A DNA stretch of 34,266 bases, taken from positions 1 to 34,266 of the forward strand of contig JABDBN010000013.1 in assembly GCA_013288625.1 (NCBI GenBank), in the 5' to 3' direction. Position 1 is the first letter of the stretch, and each line of letters starts with the position of its first letter. The notes under the pieces were generated by a model. That model saw nothing but the letters and a program-made list of their open reading frames with translations, had not been told where the DNA came from and searched no databases. This DNA is from Alphaproteobacteria bacterium (GTDB lineage Bacteria; Pseudomonadota; Alphaproteobacteria; Rickettsiales; Midichloriaceae). Below are positions 28,245-34,266 of this stretch, in pieces. A program made the translations under genes and the position numbers.

Positions 28245-28802
28245 CTACCTCTTTTTCATTAACCGTTGAGTAAAGTCAGCTACGCGTTTTCCGAAGTATT
28301 CAGCTGTTGCCAAATCGCATTCGACAAGCTTTTCATCGGTTGTTACTCCATTTATTTGTGTCATCAAACCCAGCCAGCCCCCAACTCGATTTAGTGGAAC
28401 AGCTCCGCCACTTTCAGTTTTGCCTGCCATAATATCGAGGCCAACCCAAACCATTCCCTGCTGAAATGCAAATAGTGCTAACTGTATAAGAGTTCCTAAT
28501 TTATCTCCGCTTAAAGCCGCTGAATTGGTAAACCCTGCAGCTACTTTGTCGCACCATTTGCGGGCAGACCAGGCTTCTGAGGTCGCATCCATAAAGAGTT
28601 TATATTCAGCAGGCACTGATCCCATATAAGTAGGGCACCCAAATATAATTGCATCTGCTGCGTCAAGATAGCCCATATCAACTTGATTGCAAGGCATTAA
28701 CCTGACTTCCGCTCCAAAATTACCAGCTCCCTCGGCTACAGCCTGAGCTATCTTTTCAGTTGAACCAGCAGCGCTAAAAAATACTATTGCTATTTTGCTC
28801 AT
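28245..28802 (-). CDS. Flavodoxin-family FMN protein inside the pdh operon
   Basis: The 185-residue protein has a flavodoxin/WrbA-like fold: '[20 protein letters not shown]' with the FMN phosphate loop at about residues 9-16, '[20 protein letters not shown]' (about 50-70), and '[20 protein letters not shown]', then a long insertion typical of longer-chain flavodoxins. It may shuttle electrons to or from quinones or be an NAD(P)H:quinone reductase; the partner is unknown. It starts three bases after the pdhA stop and ends two bases before pdhB, so it is certainly cotranscribed with both. A flavodoxin between E1 alpha and E1 beta is unusual and suggests a role tied to pyruvate oxidation or its redox state. 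WrbA is the closest alternative call, but the length and insertion differ somewhat. Confidence 0.85.
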   Translation of the reverse strand: MSKIAIVFFSAAGSTEKIAQAVAEGAGNFGAEVRLMPCNQVDMGYLDAADAIIFGCPTYMGSVPAEYKLFMDATSEAWSARKWCDKVAAGFTNSAALSGDKLGTLIQLALFAFQQGMVWVGLDIMAGKTESGGAVPLNRVGGWLGLMTQINGVTTDEKLVECDLATAEYFGKRVADFTQRLMKKR

Positions 28803-28805
28803 GTT

Positions 28806-29804
28806 CTAAACACAAACATCGGTCATTAGTTCGCTTTCGTCTGGCTCAGGGCTGGTTTGCGCAAACTCAACCGCAACCTTAACCTTATCTATAGCGATTT
28901 TTTCAAAGGCATCCAGATCAGCCTGTTTTACAATTTTATTAGCTAAAAGATATTTCTCTAGCAATGTAATCGGATCATGCTTCTGCTTATATTCTTCAAC
29001 TTCTTCCTTGCTTCGGTATTTTGCAGGATCGGACATGGAGTGCCCGCGGTAGCGATAAGTTTTCATCTCAAGTAGCAATGGTTGTTGGTTTTTGCGCACA
29101 AATTCCACAGCTTCCTTAGCCGCGCTATAAACCTGGATGAAATCCATGCCATCTATACGCCGTCCTTCAATACCAAAGGATTCACCTCGCTTATACAAAT
29201 CAACAGTACTGCACCCCCGTGCAACTGATGTGCCCATACTATACTCATTATTCTCAATTACATAGAGTACAGGCAACCCCCAAAGTTTTGCTATATTAAA
29301 GGACTCGTATACCTGCCCCTGATTCACAGCCCCATCACCAAAATAGGTCACACAAATATTAGGTTTTTTCATATATTTTTTTGCAAAAGCAATACCTGTC
29401 CCAATAGGCACCTGGGCACCTACTATTCCATGACCGCCATAGAAGCCGCGTTTAAGATCAAACATATGCATCGATCCGCCTTTGCCTTTGGAGCAACCAC
29501 TTGCCCGACCTAAGAGCTCTGCCATAACCACCCCTGGATCACTGCCGGCAACAATCATCGCCCCATGATCACGGTAGCTTGTGATTACTGAATCCCCTTC
29601 TTTAAGCGCCAGGTGGACGCCGGTTGCGACTGCTTCCTGACCGATATAAAGATGGCAAAACCCACCGATTTGGCCCATTCCATAAAGCTGGCCGGCTTTT
29701 TCCTCAAAGCGTCTAATCAAGAGCATCTCCTGATATGCGCGCTTAAGCATTGCATTATCAACTTTAATACCGGCTATTTCTTTAACAGATTTTGGCATAC
29801 ACAT
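28806..29804 (-). CDS. pdhA: Pyruvate dehydrogenase E1 component, alpha subunit
   Basis: TPP-binding half of E1. The 332 residues contain 'GQIGGFCHLYIGQEAVATGV' (about 44-63), 'TSYRDHG', 'GKGGSMHMF', 'GGHGIVGAQVPIGTG' and the TPP/Mg motif from GDGAVNQG (156-163) to ENN (184-186). The phospho-loop region 'YRYRGHSMSDPAKYR' is also present. The start is ATG at 29804 or the ATG at 29798; the ribosome site AAGGTG (complement of 29809-29814) lies four or ten bases upstream, and both are possible. It heads the operon pdhA-flavodoxin-pdhB. An 8-bp inverted repeat precedes it and overlaps the ribosome site. All catalytic residues are present. Confidence 0.97.
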   Translation of the reverse strand: MCMPKSVKEIAGIKVDNAMLKRAYQEMLLIRRFEEKAGQLYGMGQIGGFCHLYIGQEAVATGVHLALKEGDSVITSYRDHGAMIVAGSDPGVVMAELLGRASGCSKGKGGSMHMFDLKRGFYGGHGIVGAQVPIGTGIAFAKKYMKKPNICVTYFGDGAVNQGQVYESFNIAKLWGLPVLYVIENNEYSMGTSVARGCSTVDLYKRGESFGIEGRRIDGMDFIQVYSAAKEAVEFVRKNQQPLLLEMKTYRYRGHSMSDPAKYRSKEEVEEYKQKHDPITLLEKYLLANKIVKQADLDAFEKIAIDKVKVAVEFAQTSPEPDESELMTDVCV

Positions 29805-29811
29805 TAATCAC

Positions 29812-29833
29812 CTTATATTCATACTAATATAAG
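29812..29833 (-). promoter_or_regulatory. 8-bp inverted repeat overlapping the pdhA ribosome site
   Basis: CTTATATT (29812-29819) and AATATAAG (29826-29833) are perfect inverted repeats with a 6-base loop. In the pdhA mRNA the 3' arm ends in AAG of the AAGGTG ribosome site. It may be an operator or a translation-controlling hairpin. Confidence 0.45.
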
Positions 29834-29952
29834 GGATAAATGCGCTTCTGAAAAGAAAATACTAGCGTTTCTCAAAGTATATGAAACAAAAATCTATGGA
29901 TCATTGTTTTTGAAATACATAGCAGGAAATTTAACAAATCACTATTGTCTGA

Positions 29953-30012
29953 CTAATCCGATGCCCATGTCGGATTAGTAATGACTAATTCGATATGAGC
30001 GTCGGTTTGGTC
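29953..30012. repeat. Two adjacent related hairpins between pdhA and dnaE
   Basis: CTAATCCGA/TCGGATTAG (29953-29961 and 29970-29978) is a perfect 9-bp inverted repeat. A second, related hairpin follows at 29983-30012 (GACTAATTCGA and TCGGTTTGGTC), whose differences allow G-U pairing in RNA. No T tract follows, so neither is a classic terminator. Confidence 0.65.
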
Positions 30013-30055
30013 AAGGCTAATCATTTAGTAAATGGTATTTAGTAGAAGTTAACAC

Positions 30056-30084
30056 TTGGCCAAAGCACTGAGACGGCCTATAAT
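30056..30084 (+). promoter_or_regulatory. Promoter of dnaE
   Basis: TTGGCC (30056-30061), a 17-base spacer and a perfect TATAAT (30079-30084), 27 bases before the dnaE ATG. Confidence 0.65.
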
Positions 30085-30111
30085 CGTGAAAGTTCACTTA
30101 TAAATAAGCTA

Positions 30112-33100
30112 ATGTCAGAGTTCATACATCTTAGAGTATATTCAGATTATTCCATAGGGCTTGGGGCGCTAAAAACCAAGGCTCTGTTGAAGCTCTGCAC
30201 GTCGAAGAAAATTCCTGCAGTAGCTCTGACCGATAAAAATAATCTTTTTGGCGCGCTGGAGTTTTCTTTAGAAGCAGCTAAAAATGGTGTGCAACCTATC
30301 ATAGGTCTAGCTCTAAATACAAAGGGCGAAGAAAAAAACTACAGTGAAGTTCTTCTTATTGCGCAAAACGAGGAGGGTTTTAAAAACCTGCTCAAACTAT
30401 CAAGCAATGCTTATCTCAATCGCCTTGATAACAAGTGTGTGGGAGTACCTCTTCAAGATATTTACGATAATAATTCTGGTCTCATCATGCTTATTGGCGG
30501 GGTGGACAGCCACCAACACAACTTATTTAAGGAAAATAAGTTGGATGAAATTAGCAAATCGGTAAAGCAGACCCAGGGAGTTTTTGGTGACCGGCTATAT
30601 ATTGAAATCCAGCGCGGCAAAGCAACTTCAAATGAATACGAAGAACTGATGCTCGACATTGCCTATAAACAGAATATAGCAATTGTCGCAACCAACCCGG
30701 TGTGCTTTTTGGAACCGGAAATGTACGAAGCGCATGACGCTTTTATATGTATCGCTAATGGTCGCTATTTGCTCGATGACACCCGGCCAAAATCCTCGCC
30801 TGAAAGTTATTTCAAAAGCGCTAAAGAGATGGAGGCGCTCTATGCTGACTTGCCTGAAGCTATAGCCAACACCAAAGTGATAGCGCAGCGATGCAGCGTA
30901 ATGGCAGAAAGCCGGGCTCCGCTTTTGCCGCGCTTTAGTGCCAACGAAATTGAGGAGATTGCCGCGCAATCTCGTGCAGGCTTAGAAAAGAGAATTATAG
31001 ATATCAAGGATGAGTCACAAAGAAAGGTGTATTTTGATCGCCTTACCTTTGAGCTTTCAGTCATCAATGGCATGCAATATGCCGGATATTTCTTAATAGT
31101 TTCTGATTTTATAAAATGGAGTAAAGCCAATGATATTCCAGTTGGTCCTGGTCGGGGTTCAGGTGCAGGTTCGGTCGTCGCCTGGGCTTTAGAAATTACC
31201 GATCTCGATCCCTTGCAGTACGGATTGCTTTTTGAACGCTTTCTTAATCCAGATAGAGTATCATTGCCGGATTTTGATATTGATTTCTGCCAGGATCGTC
31301 GGGGTGAGGTAATCGACTACGTGCGCAAAAAATATGGCAATGATCGGGTAGCACAGATTATAACTTTTGGAAAGCTACAGGCGCGTGCCGTGCTTAGAGA
31401 TGTGGGTAGAGTTTTGCAGCTGCCTTACCTCGCGGTTGATAAGATCTGCAAAATGGTTCCAAACAATCCAGCCAACCCCATTACGCTTAAAGAGGCCATT
31501 GCCCTTGATAAAGATTTGCAGCAGCAAGCCCAGGATGACCCGAGTATTGAAAAGCTCTTAAAAATCAGCTTGCAACTCGAGGGGTTAAACAGGCATGCTT
31601 CAACCCATGCTGCGGGTCTTGTAATCGCTGACCGCTCTATTGTTGAACTTGTGCCCCTTTATCAGGATGATAATGCCGAGCTGCCTGCTGTACAATATTC
31701 TATGAAATATGCTGAGGAAGCCGGGCTGATAAAATTTGATTTCCTGGGATTAAAAACTCTGACGATGATTTCCTGGGCCTGCAAATTAATTATCACAGAT
31801 GGCGCCAAGCTTGATATTGCCAAAGTACCGATTGAAGATACAAAGACTTATGAGCTGCTCTCTCGCGGCGAAACTATAGGCGTGTTTCAGTTTGAAAGCA
31901 CTGGTATGAAGGAAGCGATCAAAAAACTCAAACCTGACCGAATCGAAGATCTAATTGCCTTGGGGTCGCTATATCGCCCAGGGCCGATGGACAATATTCC
32001 AAGCTACATCAATCGCAAGCATGGCCTTGAAAAACCTGAGTATATTCATCCCCTGATGGAGACAGTTCTCAAAGAAACCTACGGTATTATCGTCTATCAG
32101 GAACAGGTAATAGAAATTGCCCGCGTGATGGCAGGCTACACCCTTGGCAGTGCTGATCTTTTGCGGCGGGCAATGGGTAAAAAAATCAAGGAAGAGATGG
32201 AAGCTCAGCGAGAAGTATTTCTATCGGGTTGCGCGCGAAATGGTATAGAAGCTGAGACGGCCAGAGAGCTTTTTGCGCTGATTGAGAAGTTTGCTAGCTA
32301 TGGTTTTAATAAGTCGCATGCGGCTGCATATGCGCTTATTTCATATCAAACCGCTTACCTCAAAGCCAATTATCCGCTAGAGTTTCTGATCGCCTCAATG
32401 AATTTGGAAATTCATGACACTGACAAGATCAACCTTTTCTGCCAGGAAGCTAAGCGCTTAAATATTGAACTCCTGCCGCCGGATGTCAATTTCTCTCAGT
32501 CCACATTCTGCAGTGAAAATGGCAAAATCCGATTTGCTTTGGGCGCTTTGAAAAATGTAGGCATCCAGCCTGTGCAAGCCTTAGTGGATGAACGCAACCA
32601 AAGAGGTTTATTTAAAGATATATTTTCGCTGCTCGAACGCTGTGGTTCGGGGTTGCTTAATAAGCGGATGCTTGAAAGCCTGAGCAAGGCCGGAGCCTTT
32701 GACGGTATTTATAAAAACCGGCATGAGCTTTTGGAAAACGCTGAGCTTCTCATCAAATTTGCGAACAATGCTGCTAAAAATAAAAATACTCAGCAGCTTG
32801 GTTTGTTTGGGCAGGATAGCGAGCTGGATACCACGCGGCCTAAGCTTATCACTTATGAAGAATGGGATTTCCAGGAGATGCTGGGTGCGGAATTCGGAGC
32901 CTTTGGCTTTTATCTGGCAAGCCATCCTTTGGAATCTTATGCTGCCAAACTAGCAAAGCTACCGCTCACTGATTCAGTAAACGTTGAAGCGCGCGCAACT
33001 TTTAAAGGAGCTAAGCTCAACGTTGCTGGTGTTATTATATCAAAGAAGATTCGCTCTTCAAAAAAGGGCAAGTATGCCTTTCTGCAACTTTCCGACCGCT

Positions 33101-33480
33101 CCGGACTCTTAGAGTTTTCCGTTTTTAATGAGCAGTTGCTTTATAAGCATGAAGACTTGCTGCAGCCGGGGAGTATCGTATATTTAAAAGTGGATGTGCG
33201 TAAGGATGATAATGGGCTTCGCACTGTAGTTGATGAGATTCAGGATATCGAGTTTGCATTGTCTCATGTTAAAACCGTTCTAGAAATTGTCATTACCAGC
33301 CCTGAGTCGATTCCCCAGGTGCAGTCATGCCTCAGTGATGATGGCAAAATCGTGCAGCTCAAACTGCAATTGCCTACCGGAGAAGAAGTTATCTTCGGGT
33401 CTAAAAAACAAATGTTCATCAACCATAAGGGGGAGGCGCAATTGAAGAAAATAAGCGGAGTAACTTTCTGTGAACTGTAA
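30112..33480 (+). CDS. dnaE: DNA polymerase III subunit alpha
   Basis: Replicative polymerase catalytic subunit (C family), 1122 residues against about 1160 in E. coli. The N-terminal PHP domain starts 'FIHLRVYSDYS'; the family His-x-His ligands are only partly kept (HLRVY), as in other species whose proofreading is supplied by DnaQ. The polymerase core shows 'VGPGRGSGAGSVVAWALEI' (about 344-362) and the catalytic Asp pair in 'PDFDIDFCQDRR' (about 385-396). Then come 'LNRHASTHAAGLVI', 'LYRPGPMDNIPSYI' and 'LLRRAMGKKIKEEM', and 'SYGFNKSHAAAYALISYQTA'. A helix-hairpin-helix and OB fold follow near the C-terminus ('VAGVIISKKIRSSKKGKYAF'). The C-terminal tail is short. The promoter lies directly upstream. 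Confidence 0.97.
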   Translation: MSEFIHLRVYSDYSIGLGALKTKALLKLCTSKKIPAVALTDKNNLFGALEFSLEAAKNGVQPIIGLALNTKGEEKNYSEVLLIAQNEEGFKNLLKLSSNAYLNRLDNKCVGVPLQDIYDNNSGLIMLIGGVDSHQHNLFKENKLDEISKSVKQTQGVFGDRLYIEIQRGKATSNEYEELMLDIAYKQNIAIVATNPVCFLEPEMYEAHDAFICIANGRYLLDDTRPKSSPESYFKSAKEMEALYADLPEAIANTKVIAQRCSVMAESRAPLLPRFSANEIEEIAAQSRAGLEKRIIDIKDESQRKVYFDRLTFELSVINGMQYAGYFLIVSDFIKWSKANDIPVGPGRGSGAGSVVAWALEITDLDPLQYGLLFERFLNPDRVSLPDFDIDFCQDRRGEVIDYVRKKYGNDRVAQIITFGKLQARAVLRDVGRVLQLPYLAVDKICKMVPNNPANPITLKEAIALDKDLQQQAQDDPSIEKLLKISLQLEGLNRHASTHAAGLVIADRSIVELVPLYQDDNAELPAVQYSMKYAEEAGLIKFDFLGLKTLTMISWACKLIITDGAKLDIAKVPIEDTKTYELLSRGETIGVFQFESTGMKEAIKKLKPDRIEDLIALGSLYRPGPMDNIPSYINRKHGLEKPEYIHPLMETVLKETYGIIVYQEQVIEIARVMAGYTLGSADLLRRAMGKKIKEEMEAQREVFLSGCARNGIEAETARELFALIEKFASYGFNKSHAAAYALISYQTAYLKANYPLEFLIASMNLEIHDTDKINLFCQEAKRLNIELLPPDVNFSQSTFCSENGKIRFALGALKNVGIQPVQALVDERNQRGLFKDIFSLLERCGSGLLNKRMLESLSKAGAFDGIYKNRHELLENAELLIKFANNAAKNKNTQQLGLFGQDSELDTTRPKLITYEEWDFQEMLGAEFGAFGFYLASHPLESYAAKLAKLPLTDSVNVEARATFKGAKLNVAGVIISKKIRSSKKGKYAFLQLSDRSGLLEFSVFNEQLLYKHEDLLQPGSIVYLKVDVRKDDNGLRTVVDEIQDIEFALSHVKTVLEIVITSPESIPQVQSCLSDDGKIVQLKLQLPTGEEVIFGSKKQMFINHKGEAQLKKISGVTFCEL

Positions 33481-33551
33481 TGACTTTAGATTTACACTTC
33501 CTTAATTTGTGTTAACATTTCGTCGTTACTTAAGCCAATAAGAGGTTTTTT

Positions 33552-33854
33552 ATGTCGACACTACCTAAGCATGAAATCTTTAAGGTTATGAACTTTCCTG
33601 CTCTAGAATATTATGTATGGGGAGAAGGCTATTATGCAACGGAAGCTATTTACCTGCTACCAGGTAATAAAGTAATCTGTAAAAATTCGCAGATCTCAGC
33701 CCCAAAAATCTTCCTTAAGAGCCCTGATGTTCTTCATACACAAAATTGCAATATTGAAGGAAAGGTTATTTATCTCTCTGATTCTGATACATGTACTCTC
33801 TATAAAGATGACCCGCTTGTAGCAGCACATTGTCCATACCATAGCGATCTTTAA
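33552..33854 (+). CDS. Four-cysteine small protein, tandem family member A
   Basis: I do not recognise this 100-residue protein. It shares with the next gene the order 'AIY.L', 'APKIFLKSPDVLHTQNC', then a Gly-Val pair and 'YLSDSDTCTLYKDD', and a final 'CP...DL'. Cys43, Cys66, Cys81 and Cys94 are kept at the same spacing in both, which argues for metal binding or disulfides. There is no signal peptide or membrane segment. The alternating hydrophobic pattern in the middle looks like beta strands, maybe one or two turns of a beta-helix. It is preceded by AGAGG, seven bases before the ATG at 33552. The stretch 33481-33551 holds no other gene. Two or more homologs in tandem suggest recent duplication and a lineage-specific role. 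Confidence 0.7.
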   Translation: MSTLPKHEIFKVMNFPALEYYVWGEGYYATEAIYLLPGNKVICKNSQISAPKIFLKSPDVLHTQNCNIEGKVIYLSDSDTCTLYKDDPLVAAHCPYHSDL

Positions 33855-33930
33855 ACTACCTACTTCAAATATATGCTTGTGATTATGTAGGAGCTTGTTA
33901 AGCTGATTTAAAATAATAACAGGTAGTTTT

Positions 33931-34239
33931 ATGAATTATAAATACGTTGAGATAGTAAGTTCAGTGACTCATTTTAGAGATTCTTCCCAATCAATTGAAC
34001 TCAGTGGTAATGATTATACTGCTTCGAGAGCAATCTATATGTTAACTGATAACCTTAACTGTGTTAATGCGCAGTTGACGGCTCCTCATATTTTTTTTAA
34101 AGCTCCGGAGGCATTACATCAACAAAATTGTACCCTGAATGGAGAAGTAGTGTACCTATCTGATCCTAATACCTGCGTCCTATATAAGGATGATATATAT
34201 TTAGAAGAGTATTGCCCAAGCAAACATGTTGATCTGTAA
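33931..34239 (+). CDS. Four-cysteine small protein, tandem family member B
   Basis: 102 residues, paralog of the preceding gene. The N-terminal 25 residues differ, but from 'AIYMLTDN' on the two align without gaps up to the final cysteine: 'AQLTAPHIFFKAPEALHQQN', 'CTLNGEVVYLSDPNTC' and 'VLYKDD'. Cys44, Cys67, Cys82 and Cys95 keep the spacing of member A (23, 15 and 13). The C-terminus again ends in 'DL'. A weak ribosome site (AGGT) precedes the ATG by about eight bases. It is separated from member A by 76 bp without a terminator. Function unknown; no signal peptide. Both genes are AT-rich compared with dnaE. Confidence 0.7.
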   Translation: MNYKYVEIVSSVTHFRDSSQSIELSGNDYTASRAIYMLTDNLNCVNAQLTAPHIFFKAPEALHQQNCTLNGEVVYLSDPNTCVLYKDDIYLEEYCPSKHVDL

Positions 34240-34263
34240 TCTGCTAAATAAAAGAGAGGATAT

Positions 34264-34266
34264 ATG
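34264..34266 (+). CDS. Start of a third gene at the right edge
   Basis: AGAGAGGA (34253-34260) followed by ATG at the last three bases of the window is a good ribosome site and start, 25 bp after member B. It may be a third tandem paralog, but no coding sequence is visible. Confidence 0.4.

Noticed and set aside
30112..30150. Degenerate PHP motif in DnaE as a sign of inactivation
   Set aside because: Incomplete PHP ligands are common in proteobacterial DnaE that rely on a separate proofreading subunit, and the polymerase motifs are intact.

Overview
The window looks like a chromosome segment of an obligately intracellular alphaproteobacterium of the Rickettsiales type, possibly Midichloriaceae-like; I infer this from gene content and cannot run a phylogeny. 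The clues are a duplicated-type VirB4 followed by a large signal-peptide VirB6 (the Rickettsiales rvh/vir type IV secretion arrangement), tandem porin paralogs, alphaproteobacterial housekeeping genes (ligA, dnaE, tgt, mtaB, gpmI, pdhA/pdhB), scattered single genes instead of long operons, and AT-leaning DNA (about 40% G+C by eye). There is no rRNA, CRISPR array or recognisable IS transposase apart from one Rpn-family nuclease/transposase gene.

Layout. 1-3726: the end of a T4SS locus, with a virB4 broken by one extra G in a G7 tract and an overlapping virB6. 3574-7147 (minus): a DUF6765 gene whose 3' end runs antisense into virB6, a quinone-oxidoreductase-like MDR gene and gpmI. 7186-8205: a scar region with a 147-bp imperfect palindrome fused to a 5'-truncated dinD, plus a second dinD scrap. 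8247-9889: tRNA-Arg(TCT) and the two-subunit PLP synthase pdxS-pdxT. 9879-13729: ligA (minus), an RlmI-like methyltransferase and a tail-anchored protein of unknown function. 13739-16500: scoA-scoB (3-oxoacid CoA-transferase) and a DadA-like D-amino-acid dehydrogenase. 16553-19471: an Rpn nuclease, then yhhQ-tgt, a queuosine-precursor transporter and tRNA-guanine transglycosylase overlapping by 4 bp. 19555-24592: three tandem porin paralogs, each with its own 5'UTR hairpin and intrinsic terminator. 24672-29804: mtaB, a rhuM gene inserted between two copies of the pdhB 3' end, then pdhB, a flavodoxin gene and pdhA on the minus strand. 30056-34266: dnaE and a tandem family of about 100-residue proteins with four conserved cysteines, a third gene starting at the right edge.

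Functionally the window combines central metabolism (glycolysis, pyruvate entry, ketoacid and D-amino-acid use), cofactor and modified-nucleoside supply (PLP by PdxST, Q salvage by YhhQ/TGT, ms2t6A by MtaB), replication (DnaE, LigA) and the envelope/host interface (T4SS remnants, porins). The points I find most worth a second look are the rhuM insertion flanked by pdhB ends that differ only at synonymous sites, the palindrome that supplies the 5' end of dinD, the tandem four-cysteine family, the unusual TGT pocket beside a Q-precursor transporter, and the His-rich single-Cys N-terminus shared by the porins.
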